This document shows, one piece after another, positions 1-9,260 of a DNA stretch of 64,000 nt. The stretch spans positions 91,605 through 155,604 of the forward strand of contig CAZCQZ010000001.1 in assembly GCA_964500965.1 (NCBI GenBank). Direction: 5' to 3'. The translations under genes and the position numbers were made by a program. The stretch is from JAISGQ01 sp964500965 (GTDB lineage Bacteria > Bacillota > Clostridia > Oscillospirales > Acutalibacteraceae). How positions within the stretch are numbered: position 1 is the first letter of the stretch; each line of letters starts with the position of its first letter. The notes under the pieces are model-generated. The model was not told the DNA's origin. It ran no database searches and saw only the letters and a program-made list of their open reading frames with translations.

Positions 1-54
1 ATCATCAAAGCTTACGAAAAAGCCGATGCAAATAATGCAAGAAAGCAAAACTAA
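1..54 (+). CDS. phoH: C-terminal end of PhoH-family ATPase (partial)
   Basis: An open frame enters from the left edge and stops at 52-54, giving the last 17 residues, which begin IIKAYEKAD. PhoH proteins typically end in a helix of this kind (KIVxAYEKxE), and phoH usually lies directly before ybeY in Firmicutes, as here with a 16-base gap. PhoH is a predicted cytoplasmic P-loop ATPase linked to RNA metabolism. No catalytic motif is inside the window, so the call rests on the tail and on gene order. Confidence 0.55.
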   Translation: MIKAYEKADANNARKQN

Positions 55-70
55 CGGAGGTTTTAAGGAA

Positions 71-568
71 ATGGATAAAATCAGAGTTCTTATTACTAAC
101 GAACAAAAGGCAGTTAAAATTCCTACCGGTATCAGACTTCTTATCAGAAGATGCTGCAACGCCGTGCTGAAGCTTGAGGGGTTTGAGGGACCTGCCGATA
201 TAAGCGTCACTTTTGTCGATAACGACAGGATTCAGGAAATAAACCGTGAGCATCGCAAGGTCGACGCCGTTACCGACGTTCTTTCTTTCCCTCTGGGTGA
301 AAACGGTGTATGGGATATAGACCCCGACACCGGCGCACAGCAACTTGGAGATATTGTCATTTGCGTTCCGCGCGCCGTTGAGCAGGCGGAGCGTTTCGGT
401 CACTCTTTCCAGCGCGAAATGGGCTATCTCACCGCCCATTCAATGCTGCATCTGCTTGGCTATGACCATGAGCAGGGCGGTCTTGAAGCGGTACATATGC
501 GCGAAAAGGAAGAAACCGTTATGATTATGCTCGGTTTGCCGAGAGATGAAAGCTACGCAACCGAATAA
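71..568 (+). CDS. ybeY: Endoribonuclease YbeY (rRNA maturation factor)
   Basis: The 165-residue product is a zinc-dependent endoribonuclease used in 16S rRNA 3' end maturation and ribosome quality control in the cytoplasm. It carries the family signature HSMLHLLGYDHE near residues 130-142, whose three histidines bind the metal, and the upstream VTDVLSFPL segment. An in-frame start at 26 exists, but the ATG at 71 sits 10 bases after AACGGAGG and gives the normal family length. It follows the end of phoH by 16 bases, a conserved gene order. A perfect hairpin terminator follows at 588-621. Confidence 0.95.
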   Translation: MDKIRVLITNEQKAVKIPTGIRLLIRRCCNAVLKLEGFEGPADISVTFVDNDRIQEINREHRKVDAVTDVLSFPLGENGVWDIDPDTGAQQLGDIVICVPRAVEQAERFGHSFQREMGYLTAHSMLHLLGYDHEQGGLEAVHMREKEETVMIMLGLPRDESYATE

Positions 569-587
569 TCGCGATTATAATAATATC

Positions 588-621
588 GGGGCAGTAAAAA
601 ACTTTCGTTTTTTACTGCCCC
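588..621. terminator. Bidirectional hairpin terminator, GNRA-loop family
   Basis: A perfect 15-bp stem (GGGGCAGTAAAAAAC) with a TTTC loop (GAAA on the minus strand) lies between convergent ybeY and the flavin reductase gene. A-tracts and T-tracts inside the stem suit termination in both directions. The same GGCAGTAAAAAAC core recurs at four other places in the window. Confidence 0.85.
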
Positions 622-631
622 TTTGTTCGTA

Positions 632-1204
632 TCATTCACATGCTTTCGCAAAAGCTACTCCGTCCCCGAAAGCTTTGCCCACAACCGCGCCGACAACGCG
701 GTAGGTATTATGAACCGGGTCAAATGTTATGGGGCGAAACTTATCCGGGTCTATCAGACCTTTTTCATCTAATATGCTTTCATCTGCCGAGACATTGACA
801 ATCTCACCGAGAAGAATACAGCTTTCACTGTTGTAGCTTATGAGCTTGCATTCGACTGTCATGGGCAGCTCGTTTATAACAGGTGCGTTTACAAACTCGG
901 ATTTAGTGCATGAAAATCCGGCTTTTTCCATTTTCATATGGTCGGCATTTCCGGAAACCACACCTACATAGTCGCATGGCGCAACCGTATCGGCAGTTGC
1001 CATGCTTACGGTAAAAGCACCGCTTACAAGGATATTTTCGGTGGTTTTGTGTCCTGCGCTTATGCAGACCGCGATTTGATTTTCTTCGCTTATTCCTCCC
1101 CATGCGGCGTTCATTGCGTTGGGGTTGCCGTCCTTGTCGTAGGCGGCAAGAATAAACACCGGCTGAGGATATACCCATGGTTTTGCTCCGTAATTTTTTC
1201 TCAT
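632..1204 (-). CDS. Flavin reductase-like FMN-binding protein
   Basis: The 190-residue protein belongs to the split-barrel flavin reductase (Flavin_Reduct) family, which binds FMN and passes electrons from NAD(P)H to flavin or a partner protein in the cytoplasm. The N-terminal pattern YPQPVFILAAYDKDGNPNAM and the later AWGGI, GHKTTENI and SGAFTVSMA segments are typical. The ATG at 1204 follows a GAGG site. It lies 16 bases downstream of the GH53 gene, and both follow nth, so they may be one transcript. Substrate and partner cannot be told from sequence. Confidence 0.88.
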   Translation of the reverse strand: MRKNYGAKPWVYPQPVFILAAYDKDGNPNAMNAAWGGISEENQIAVCISAGHKTTENILVSGAFTVSMATADTVAPCDYVGVVSGNADHMKMEKAGFSCTKSEFVNAPVINELPMTVECKLISYNSESCILLGEIVNVSADESILDEKGLIDPDKFRPITFDPVHNTYRVVGAVVGKAFGDGVAFAKACE

Positions 1205-1220
1205 ATTAAAACCTCACTTT

Positions 1221-3131
1221 TCATTTTGCATTTGTTATATCAACACGTGCTCGCTCACCGGGGCTGAGAGTAATTTCCTGTCCGCAGAGCGTTCCCGTGC
1301 CGGAAGAAACACAGGCTATGTAATCTCCGTATTTATCGGTAGTTACCGCATAGCTTTTTCCGTTAAACTCAAAGGTTACATCGCACAAAACAGCTGCCGT
1401 ACCGTCGGGGTTGCTTGCCGTGCCGTAGATAACCGCGGTTGAATCACCTGCGGTGTTATACAAATATGCATTCAATACCGGCAGGGCAACGTGGTCATAA
1501 TCGAAAAACGTGGTAGTCTCAACGCAATTTTCCCTTGCGGTATTTGTCGCGCTTCTGATTGCCCAGCCGACTCCCTCCTGTTTTACAAGCACGGGGTCCC
1601 AGTAAAGGTCGCCTACGCATCTGCCGTCCTTAACCGATTTTATTGCGTTGATAAGCTCATACATAAAGTCGCGCTGACCCTCCGGAGAGCAGGAATATAT
1701 GCCCTTGTATGCGCCGTTGTCCGCAAGCTGACCGGGAGTGCCCCAGTTTATGCCGCTTTCCATAATGAGAATATCTTTGTCAAAACGGTCAATCATCATG
1801 TTGCACCATTCCACAAGGTCGCCGGTATCAAGAGCGTTTTTGACCGCGTTTTTGTCCTCTGTCTGTGCCCAGTAGGGATAATAAGAAATGCCGATAACAT
1901 CGTATTTAACGTCATATTCCTCGCACAGTCCGTAAAACCACACGCCTGTTCCTTTGCGGCTTTCCCAGAACATATCGTCCGCGTTGCATGAGGAGTGAAG
2001 AACGATTTTTGAGCTTGGAGAAACTTCCTTTACCGCACGGTAGCCTGCGTCCATAAAAGCGCAGAAAGCGTCCATTGCGGCATCGGTTGTCCATGTGCAG
2101 GAATAGGGCTGAAGTATGCCGCCCTGCATTTCATTGCCGAGAGAAACATATTCGGGATAAATACCCTCGGCGGCAAGGCGTTTCATGAAGTCCGACGTAA
2201 AGCCGTAAATGCAGTCGGTCAATATTTCCGTTATCTCCTGCTCGTCCTCAATGCCGTCAATCTTTTCAAGCCAGTCACAGGGTACTATGTCATTGCCCCA
2301 GTAATCGGAATACATAAAGGAAAGCTGAATCTTCATTCCCTTGCTGTGAGCGCGGAGAGCAAGGTCAAATATAGCGTCCGCGTCTTTATAACCGGAGGGG
2401 AACATATCGCCGTATTCGTTTATGTAATCGCCGGGATTGTTGTAAAGCTCAAGACGCACGATGTTACAGCCGTTTTCAGCCATTATCTGCAAGGCATCGG
2501 CTTCACTGCCGTCGGCACGGTAATACTTTCCGCCCAAATCCTCAACCCAGTCGAGCCAGCTTATCGCACCGCCGAAAAGCGATTCATAGGGTGTATCCTG
2601 ATTGGTTTCGTATTTGAGAGACAGGGAATCAATATTAACATATTGACCCTCTCCGGCAGAACAGATACCGATTTCAAGCATACCGTCGGCTTCAACGCAT
2701 ATGCCGCGAACGGTAACGGTAGTCCACGTGTCCTCGTGAATTGTTCTCGGAACAGAGGTCATGCATTTTCCCTGGTTTGTGCCGTTACCGTAGATATAGC
2801 AATATGACTGATTGCCCTCATTCACAGTGCTTGCTTCAAGATAATAATAACCGGGCGTAAGACCCTTTATGTGCTGAACAGCCGAAACTTCGTAAGCATT
2901 GTCCGAGCCGAGCCGCAAAGAATACTCGCCGCTTTCGGCAAGTGTGCTGTCTAAAGAGGCGGCGGTTTTGTCGCTTATGCTCCAGTAATCTTTCAGACTG
3001 CTTTCAAAGCCCGAATTTTCAATATCTCCGTCGGCATACTTAACTGTTTTGCCGCATGATGAAAAAAGGCAAAGGGCGGTGGATATTACCGTAACAACGG
3101 CAATAATTCTTCTGATGACGGTTTTATTCAC
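1221..3131 (-). CDS. GH53 endo-beta-1,4-galactanase lipoprotein
   Basis: This 636-residue surface enzyme should cleave beta-1,4-galactan side chains of pectin (type I arabinogalactan). The start is a GTG preceded by AAGGA; an overlapping ATG two bases upstream runs straight into a stop. Residues 1-26 form a lipoprotein signal with lipobox LFSSC (Cys26). Residues about 34-175 look like a carbohydrate-binding beta-sandwich, about 185-560 are the GH53 barrel with acid/base Glu334 (GNEMQG) and likely nucleophile Glu458 (IMESG), and about 565-636 resemble a carboxypeptidase-regulatory-like beta domain. Seen: motifs and lipobox. Inferred: exact substrate. It sits 21 bases after nth on the same strand. 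Confidence 0.88.
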   Translation of the reverse strand: MNKTVIRRIIAVVTVISTALCLFSSCGKTVKYADGDIENSGFESSLKDYWSISDKTAASLDSTLAESGEYSLRLGSDNAYEVSAVQHIKGLTPGYYYLEASTVNEGNQSYCYIYGNGTNQGKCMTSVPRTIHEDTWTTVTVRGICVEADGMLEIGICSAGEGQYVNIDSLSLKYETNQDTPYESLFGGAISWLDWVEDLGGKYYRADGSEADALQIMAENGCNIVRLELYNNPGDYINEYGDMFPSGYKDADAIFDLALRAHSKGMKIQLSFMYSDYWGNDIVPCDWLEKIDGIEDEQEITEILTDCIYGFTSDFMKRLAAEGIYPEYVSLGNEMQGGILQPYSCTWTTDAAMDAFCAFMDAGYRAVKEVSPSSKIVLHSSCNADDMFWESRKGTGVWFYGLCEEYDVKYDVIGISYYPYWAQTEDKNAVKNALDTGDLVEWCNMMIDRFDKDILIMESGINWGTPGQLADNGAYKGIYSCSPEGQRDFMYELINAIKSVKDGRCVGDLYWDPVLVKQEGVGWAIRSATNTARENCVETTTFFDYDHVALPVLNAYLYNTAGDSTAVIYGTASNPDGTAAVLCDVTFEFNGKSYAVTTDKYGDYIACVSSGTGTLCGQEITLSPGERARVDITNAK

Positions 3132-3152
3132 ATTAACACATCCTTAAATTTT

Positions 3153-3800
3153 TTAGGCAACGGGATTTGCTTCACACAAATGGGCTATGGGACAGTCGGC
3201 GCATTTCGGGTTTCTGGCGGTACATACATCTCTGCCGAACATGACAAAGCGGTGGCATAGGTCGTTGGATTCGGCAGGGTCGCAGATTTCGCGCAGTTGA
3301 AGCTCGACCTTATGGGGGTCTTTTGAATCGCACAGACCGAGACGGTTTGAAATGCGTATGCAGTGAGTATCAGCCACAACCGCAGGCTGACCGTATACAT
3401 CTCCCATTATTAGATTGGCGGTTTTTCTGCCCACGCCCGGCAGCTTCAGAAGTCCATCAAGTGTGTCGGGCATAACGCCGCCCAATTCATAACGAAGCAT
3501 TTTACAGAGAGCGGAAATATCCCGTGCCTTTGTTTTATAAAGACCGCAGGATTTAATGATGTTCTCAATGTCCTCAACGTCGGCTTCGCTCAGGGCTTCA
3601 AGGGTCGGGTATTTTGAAAAAAGCACAGGCGTGACGGTGTTCACCCTTGCATCGGTACACTGTGCCGCAAGCCTTGTGGCAATAAGCAGGTGCAGCGGCT
3701 CGGTATAATTAAGTGAGCATACCGCATCGGGGTACAGCTTTTTCAGTTCATCGACTATGTTTGCGCAACGTTTCTGTTTTGTTTCATGAATTTTGTCCAT
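3153..3800 (-). CDS. nth: Endonuclease III (DNA glycosylase/AP lyase)
   Basis: This 215-residue base-excision-repair enzyme removes oxidised pyrimidines and nicks the resulting abasic site. The helix-hairpin-helix LPGVGRKTA contains catalytic Lys126, VADTH supplies Asp144, and a C-terminal 4Fe-4S loop is formed by Cys193, Cys200, Cys203 and Cys209 (C-x6-C-x2-C-x5-C). The ATG at 3800 follows AAAGGAG. Its length is standard. It is transcribed divergently from malQ from a promoter whose -35 box overlaps the malQ upstream region. Confidence 0.96.
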   Translation of the reverse strand: MDKIHETKQKRCANIVDELKKLYPDAVCSLNYTEPLHLLIATRLAAQCTDARVNTVTPVLFSKYPTLEALSEADVEDIENIIKSCGLYKTKARDISALCKMLRYELGGVMPDTLDGLLKLPGVGRKTANLIMGDVYGQPAVVADTHCIRISNRLGLCDSKDPHKVELQLREICDPAESNDLCHRFVMFGRDVCTARNPKCADCPIAHLCEANPVA

Positions 3801-3826
3801 ATATAAACTCCTTTATAAGCACTTAA

Positions 3827-3855
3827 ATTATACACCGAGAAGAACAATTGCGCAA
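3827..3855 (-). promoter_or_regulatory. nth promoter
   Basis: On the minus strand TTGCGC (3850-3855) is followed after 17 bases by TATAAT (3827-3832), which sits about 27 bases upstream of the nth start codon. The -35 box is weak, the -10 box perfect. It lies back to back with the malQ promoter. Confidence 0.6.
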
Positions 3856-3869
3856 CAATTATATTATTC

Positions 3870-3898
3870 TTGAAAACCGAAAGCCAATCGTCTATAAT
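3870..3898 (+). promoter_or_regulatory. malQ-glgP promoter
   Basis: TTGAAA (3870-3875), a 17-base spacer and TATAAT (3893-3898) form a near-consensus sigma-A promoter. It lies inside the 5' extension of the malQ frame, so translation must start downstream, at 3953. Confidence 0.75.
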
Positions 3899-3952
3899 AC
3901 AGATACATTGTGCTTACAATTGTATATACAACCTCACCGAGGAGGAAGCTTA

Positions 3953-5443
3953 ATGAAAAAACAGAAAAGATTTCCCCGTGGCGCGGGAATTTTGATGCCT
4001 ATTTCTTCCTTGCCGTCACCCTACGGAATAGGAACAATGGGCAAAGAAGCATACCGCTTTGCGGATTTTCTTGCGGCGGCAGGACAAAAATACTGGCAGG
4101 TGCTTCCGGTTGGACCTACAAGCTACGGAGATTCACCTTACCAGTCATTTTCGGCTTTTGCCGGAAATCCTTATTTTATCGACCTCGATACGCTGATTGA
4201 CGAGGGCTTGCTGAAAAAGTCCGATGTTTCATGCGAGGATTGGGGCGATAACGCTGAAAAGGTCGATTATGCCAAAATTTACGAAGCACGTTTTAAAGTG
4301 CTGAAAAAAGCCTATGCGAGGCAGGATAAAAGCTCTGCGGATTTTCTTTCCTTTAAGGAAAAAAACAGGGAAGCTCTTGAAGATTACTGCTTCTATATGG
4401 CGCTGAAAATCAAGTTTGACAATAAATCCTGGCTTGAATGGGACGAGCCTATCAGAATGAGAGAGCAGGAGACTGTCAACAGCTATAAAAAGGCTCTTGC
4501 CGATGAAATTGATTTCTGGTGGTTTACCCAGTACAAGTTTTACGAGCAGTGGAATAAGCTGAGAAATTATGTCAACAATATGGGCGTGCAGATTATCGGA
4601 GACATTCCCATTTATGTTGCAATGGACAGCGCAGACACATGGGCTTTTCCGGAGCAGTTCCAACTCGACGAAAGAAAACGTCCGACTGCCGTGGCAGGCG
4701 TGCCGCCGGATTATTTTTCGGCTACCGGTCAGCTTTGGGGCAATCCCCTTTACAACTGGGATTTCATGCTTGAGGACGGCTTTTCCTGGTGGAAAAAGAG
4801 AATGACTTTCTCCGCAAAGCTCTACGACATCATACGTATTGACCATTTTATCGGAATAGTTCGCTATTATTCAATTCCCGCAGACAGTGAAACGGCGATG
4901 AACGGTCAGTATTTTGACGGTCCCGGCATACATCTCATCGAAGCCATAAACGAAGCCATAGGCGAATCCAAAATAATCGCGGAGGATTTGGGCGTAGCCT
5001 TAAAGCCTGTTCAGCAGTTGCTTAAAAAGGTGGGCTATCCGGGCATGAAAGTTCTCGTGTTCGGCTTTGACAGCGATGCAAAGAATGTGTTTTTGCCGCA
5101 CCATTACGAAGCAAATTACGTTTGCTACGGCGGAACTCATGACAATGATACGCTTGTCGGTTATTTTGCAAAGCAGAAGCCGAAGCAGCTTCGTTTCATA
5201 AAGGATTACCTGAATGTAAAGCGCACCTGCGATATGCCGAAAGCGGCAATAAAGCTCGGCTATGCAAGCGTCGCAGACACGGTCATTTTCCAGATGCAGG
5301 ATTATCTGGAGCTTGGAAACGAGGCTCGGATAAACTATCCGTCAACTGTCGGCGGCAACTGGGAATGGCGTGCGAAAGCGGATTACCTTACCGATGAGCT
5401 GGTCGAAAGAATCAAAAAGCTTACCGTAACATATGACAGATAG
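3953..5443 (+). CDS. malQ: 4-alpha-glucanotransferase (amylomaltase, GH77)
   Basis: The 496-residue cytoplasmic enzyme transfers alpha-1,4-glucan segments between malto-oligosaccharides, producing chains that the phosphorylase next door can degrade. GH77 signatures are clear: the N-terminal GILMPISSLPSPYGIGTMG, nucleophile Asp297 in RIDHF, acid/base Glu344 in IIAEDLG and Asp397 in THDND. The ATG at 3953 follows GAGGAGGAAGC; the longer frame from 3848 runs over the promoter and is not used. glgP begins 14 bases after the stop, so the two form a glycogen/maltodextrin operon. Confidence 0.96.
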   Translation: MKKQKRFPRGAGILMPISSLPSPYGIGTMGKEAYRFADFLAAAGQKYWQVLPVGPTSYGDSPYQSFSAFAGNPYFIDLDTLIDEGLLKKSDVSCEDWGDNAEKVDYAKIYEARFKVLKKAYARQDKSSADFLSFKEKNREALEDYCFYMALKIKFDNKSWLEWDEPIRMREQETVNSYKKALADEIDFWWFTQYKFYEQWNKLRNYVNNMGVQIIGDIPIYVAMDSADTWAFPEQFQLDERKRPTAVAGVPPDYFSATGQLWGNPLYNWDFMLEDGFSWWKKRMTFSAKLYDIIRIDHFIGIVRYYSIPADSETAMNGQYFDGPGIHLIEAINEAIGESKIIAEDLGVALKPVQQLLKKVGYPGMKVLVFGFDSDAKNVFLPHHYEANYVCYGGTHDNDTLVGYFAKQKPKQLRFIKDYLNVKRTCDMPKAAIKLGYASVADTVIFQMQDYLELGNEARINYPSTVGGNWEWRAKADYLTDELVERIKKLTVTYDR

Positions 5444-5457
5444 ATTCGGAGGATAAT

Positions 5458-7791
5458 ATGAACGAAATTTATAAAAACGACATTGAAAAAATACTTGAGC
5501 TATCCGGCAAAACCGTTGCTACCGCAAGCGTAAAGGAGCTTTACGATGCGGTTTCACGTGCAGCCTGCGCCTATGCTTACAAAAACCGCGACAATACCGA
5601 AAAGCCCAAAAGAGCGGCATATCTTTCCGCGGAATTTCTTGTGGGCAGACTTGTTTACAACAACCTTATGAATCTCGGCTTGCTTGAGGATACCCGGAAA
5701 ATCCTTGCGGCTGAGGGCAGAGATATTGCCATGTTTGAGGAAATAGAGGACGATGCGCTGGGTAACGGCGGTCTGGGCAGACTTGCCGCCTGTTTCCTTG
5801 ATTCCGCCGCAACTCACGATATTCCCCTTGACGGTTACGGAATCCGTTACCGTTACGGACTTTTCAAGCAGAAAATTGAAAACGGCTTCCAGAAAGAATA
5901 TGCCGATGATTGGATGAAGTGCGGCGACCCCTGGTCTGTAAGACGTGAGGACGAAGCAATACTCATCGAATATGCCGACCAGAGCGTGTGGGCAGTGCCT
6001 TACGATATGCCGGTAATCGGTTACGGCGGAAAGACTGTTAATACCCTCAGACTTTGGCAGAGCGAGCCGGTAAACAATTTCGATTTTGACAAATTTAACA
6101 GAAATCTCCGTGGGGAATCCGTTGAGGAGAGAATCAAAGCGGAGCAAATATCCGATACCCTTTACCCCAATGACGAAACCGAGGAGGGTAAACGTCTGCG
6201 CTTAAAGCAGCAGTATTTCTTCTCGGCGGCATCGGTGCGTGATATGGTCAGAAAATACGAAGCAAAGTACGGCAGTGACTACAGCCATTTTGCGGACACC
6301 TATGCCATTCAGCTTAATGACACCCACCCTGTCGTAGCGATTCCGGAGCTTATGAGAATCCTTGTTGACGAAAAGGGACTTGACTTTGAAAGCGCATTTG
6401 CAATAGCTCAGAAAACCTTTGCCTACACAAACCACACAGTCATGGCAGAGGCTCTCGAAAAATGGAGTACAAAGCTGTTCTTCAGCGTAATTCCGCAGGT
6501 TTATGATTTTGTCGTAATGATTGACAGACATATGCGCGACGAATTTATGAAGAAAGGCATTAAGGGCAAGGATTCCGAAATTTATCACATTATCAGCGGC
6601 GGACTTATTCACATGGCACGCCTGGCTATTTACGCAGGTCATTCTATTAACGGCGTTGCGTGGCTGCATACCGAAATACTCAAGGACGATGCTCTTAAAG
6701 AATGGTATGCCGTATATCCGGAACGCTTTAATAACAAGACAAACGGCATAACCCAGAGAAGATGGCTTGCTCTTGCCAATCCTCAGCTTTCAAAATTTAT
6801 TACCGAACGTATCGGAGACGGCTGGATAAAGAATCTTGACGAGCTTAAAAAGCTTGAAGCCTATCTTGATGACAACAAGGCAATCGAAGAATTTATGAAT
6901 ATCAAGAAAGCCAAGAAAGAGGAGCTTGCGGAGTTTGTAAAGGCTCATGACGGAAAGCTTCTTGATTCCGCTTATGTTTTCGATATTCAGATAAAGCGTC
7001 TCCACGAATACAAGCGCCAGCTTATGAACGCACTTTCCATTCTGTATATTTACTACGGAATCAAGGACGGAAGCATTAAAAACATGAATCCCACTGCCTT
7101 TATATTCGGAGCAAAGGCAGCACCGGGCTATTATCGTGCAAAGGGTATTATTAAGCTGATTAACGAGATTGGAAACCTTGTAAATTCCGACCCCGATGTA
7201 AACGATAAGCTTCAGGTGGTCTTTGTCGAAAACTACAACGTGACCTATGCGGAAAAGCTCACCCCTGCCGCCGATATTTCCGAGCAGATTTCCACCGCAG
7301 GTACAGAAGCCTCCGGCACAGGTAATATGAAATTTATGCTTAACGGTGCGGTGACTCTCGGCACATATGACGGTGCAAATGTTGAGATAGTCCGTGAAGC
7401 AGGGGAAGAAAACAACTATATTTTCGGCGCAAGGGTTGAGGATATAAAGGCTATTGAAAGCACCTATGACTCCATGAAGCTGTACAACGAAAATCCGCGT
7501 ATCAAGCAGGTTATGGACACCCTTGTTGACGGTACTCTCGATGATAATGATACGGGAATGTTCCGCGAGCTTTACAACGCCATTCTCAAGGGCGCAAGCT
7601 GGCACAAGCCCGACCATTATTATATTCTCCTTGACCTCGTTCCCTACTGTGAAAGAAAGCTTCAGGCAATTGCCGATTATTCGGACAGCAAAGCCTTTGC
7701 AAGAAAGTGCCTTGCAAACGTGGCAAACGCAGGAGCATTTTCAAGTGACAGAACAATCATCGAATACGCAAAGGAAATCTGGAACGTATAA
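5458..7791 (+). CDS. glgP: Glycogen/starch/alpha-glucan phosphorylase
   Basis: This 777-residue GT35 enzyme releases glucose-1-phosphate from the non-reducing ends of alpha-1,4-glucan using inorganic phosphate and pyridoxal phosphate. The PLP lysine is Lys625 in the block TEASGTGNMKFMLNGA; the N-terminal AAYLSAEFLVGRL and GNGGLGRLAAC blocks are also typical. Length fits the shorter bacterial form. The start follows CGGAGG. It is the second gene of the malQ-glgP operon and is followed by a long palindromic terminator. Confidence 0.97.
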   Translation: MNEIYKNDIEKILELSGKTVATASVKELYDAVSRAACAYAYKNRDNTEKPKRAAYLSAEFLVGRLVYNNLMNLGLLEDTRKILAAEGRDIAMFEEIEDDALGNGGLGRLAACFLDSAATHDIPLDGYGIRYRYGLFKQKIENGFQKEYADDWMKCGDPWSVRREDEAILIEYADQSVWAVPYDMPVIGYGGKTVNTLRLWQSEPVNNFDFDKFNRNLRGESVEERIKAEQISDTLYPNDETEEGKRLRLKQQYFFSAASVRDMVRKYEAKYGSDYSHFADTYAIQLNDTHPVVAIPELMRILVDEKGLDFESAFAIAQKTFAYTNHTVMAEALEKWSTKLFFSVIPQVYDFVVMIDRHMRDEFMKKGIKGKDSEIYHIISGGLIHMARLAIYAGHSINGVAWLHTEILKDDALKEWYAVYPERFNNKTNGITQRRWLALANPQLSKFITERIGDGWIKNLDELKKLEAYLDDNKAIEEFMNIKKAKKEELAEFVKAHDGKLLDSAYVFDIQIKRLHEYKRQLMNALSILYIYYGIKDGSIKNMNPTAFIFGAKAAPGYYRAKGIIKLINEIGNLVNSDPDVNDKLQVVFVENYNVTYAEKLTPAADISEQISTAGTEASGTGNMKFMLNGAVTLGTYDGANVEIVREAGEENNYIFGARVEDIKAIESTYDSMKLYNENPRIKQVMDTLVDGTLDDNDTGMFRELYNAILKGASWHKPDHYYILLDLVPYCERKLQAIADYSDSKAFARKCLANVANAGAFSSDRTIIEYAKEIWNV

Positions 7792-7809
7792 CGAAGTCGC
7801 TACGATTTA

Positions 7810-7857
7810 AAAACAAAAATCCGTGGGTAATGAAAATTACCCACGGATTTTTGTTTT
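7810..7857. terminator. Bidirectional terminator between glgP and gdhA
   Basis: A perfect 22-bp stem with a GAAA loop (7832-7835) separates two convergent genes. The inner stem is GC-rich (CCGTGGGTAAT) and the outer part A/T-rich, so it can end transcripts from both sides. Confidence 0.88.
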
Positions 7858-7868
7858 ACAATATCAAA

Positions 7869-9203
7869 TCAGCAAACGCCCTGTGCCATCATAGCATCGG
7901 CAACCTTTACAAAGCCGGCGATGTTAGCACCTGCAACATAGTTGCCGGCGAAGCCGTACTTTTCGGAGCATTCCGCACATTTTGCGAAGATGTTCTCCAT
8001 AATGTCATGAAGCTTTGCATCAACTTCTTCAAAGGTCCAGCTAAGTCTCTCACTGTTCTGAGTCATTTCAAGAGCGGAGGTAGCAACGCCGCCTGCGTTT
8101 GCCGCCTTGCCCGGTCCGAAAAGAATCTTCTGCTCAAGGAGATATTCGGTAGCATCGAGAGTGGTAGGCATATTAGCACCCTCCGCAACAGCGGTCACGC
8201 CGTTGGCGACAAGTCTCTGAGCGTCCTCAAGAAGCAGGGTGTTCTGAGAAGCGCAGGGAAGTGCAATGTCACACTTAACGCTCCAATCATAACGTCCCTC
8301 GTGATATTCTGCGTTAGTGCGCTTTTCGACATATTCGCTGATTCTGCCGCGATGACCCAGCTTGATGTCCTTTACAAGGTTAAGGTCAATGCCTTCTGCA
8401 TCGTAAATCCAGCCGGTGGAATCGGACATGGTGACAACCTTTGCGCCCATTTCCATTGCCTTTTCGCAGGCGAAAATGGCAACATTGCCCGAACCGTGAA
8501 TAGAAACGGTTTTGCCTGCAATGTCAATACCGTTGTGACGGAGCATTGCACGGGTGAAATAAAGCAGACCGTAGCCGGTAGCTTCGGTACGTGCAAGAGA
8601 GCCGCCGTAGCTCAAGCCCTTGCCGGTAAGAACGCCCTCATAAAGATTGCGAAGTCTCTTATACTGACCGAAAAGATAACCGATTTCACGTGCGCCAACG
8701 CCGATATCGCCGGCAGGAACGTCGGTATCCGCACCGATATACTTTGAAAGCTCGGTCATAAAGCTCTGGCAGAAAGCCATAATCTCACGGTCGGATTTGC
8801 CTTTGGGGTCGAAGTTTGAACCGCCCTTACCGCCGCCGATAGGAAGACCTGTGAGGGAGTTTTTGAAAATCTGCTCAAAGGAAAGGAACTTCATGATGCC
8901 GAGGTTGACGGACGGGTGAAAACGAAGACCGCCCTTGTAAGGACCGATAGCACTGTTGAACTGTACTCTGTAACCGATGTTGACCTGAACCTTGCCGTTG
9001 TCATCAACCCAGGGAACGCGGAACTTAATCTGACGTTCAGGCTCGACAAGTCTTTCAAGAAGTCCGTTTGCTTCATACTGAGGGTTGGCATCGACAACGG
9101 GAGCGAGGGAATTGAGAACCTCAGTGGCTGCCTGAATGAACTCCGGCTCGGAAGCATTGTCTTTCTTTAACTGTTCAAGAACTCTGTTTACGTACTCTGA
9201 CAT
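7869..9203 (-). CDS. gdhA: NADP-type glutamate dehydrogenase
   Basis: The 444-residue enzyme makes glutamate from 2-oxoglutarate, ammonia and a reduced nicotinamide cofactor and is a main ammonia-assimilation route in anaerobes. Family blocks visible are KGGLRFHPSVN, LPIGGGKGG with the catalytic region after it, DVPAGDIGVG, and the Rossmann signature SIHGSGNVA. The hexameric NADP-type length (about 445) fits. The ATG at 9203 follows AGGAGG with 7 bases between; an extended frame to 9260 runs into the promoter. An 18-bp palindrome overlaps its promoter, so it is probably repressor controlled. Confidence 0.96.
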   Translation of the reverse strand: MSEYVNRVLEQLKKDNASEPEFIQAATEVLNSLAPVVDANPQYEANGLLERLVEPERQIKFRVPWVDDNGKVQVNIGYRVQFNSAIGPYKGGLRFHPSVNLGIMKFLSFEQIFKNSLTGLPIGGGKGGSNFDPKGKSDREIMAFCQSFMTELSKYIGADTDVPAGDIGVGAREIGYLFGQYKRLRNLYEGVLTGKGLSYGGSLARTEATGYGLLYFTRAMLRHNGIDIAGKTVSIHGSGNVAIFACEKAMEMGAKVVTMSDSTGWIYDAEGIDLNLVKDIKLGHRGRISEYVEKRTNAEYHEGRYDWSVKCDIALPCASQNTLLLEDAQRLVANGVTAVAEGANMPTTLDATEYLLEQKILFGPGKAANAGGVATSALEMTQNSERLSWTFEEVDAKLHDIMENIFAKCAECSEKYGFAGNYVAGANIAGFVKVADAMMAQGVC

Positions 9204-9260
9204 ATGATTTCCTCCTAAAATGGAATCCGGTATGGCAACTGTATGCCAACCGATATACAT

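Noticed and set aside
7830..8747. A 305-codon open frame on the plus strand opposite gdhA
   Set aside because: It is the mirror of a highly conserved gene, has no ribosome site and its translation is Cys/Asn-rich with no recognisable domain. Similar antisense frames opposite htpG, glgP, malQ and gdhA were dismissed for the same reason.
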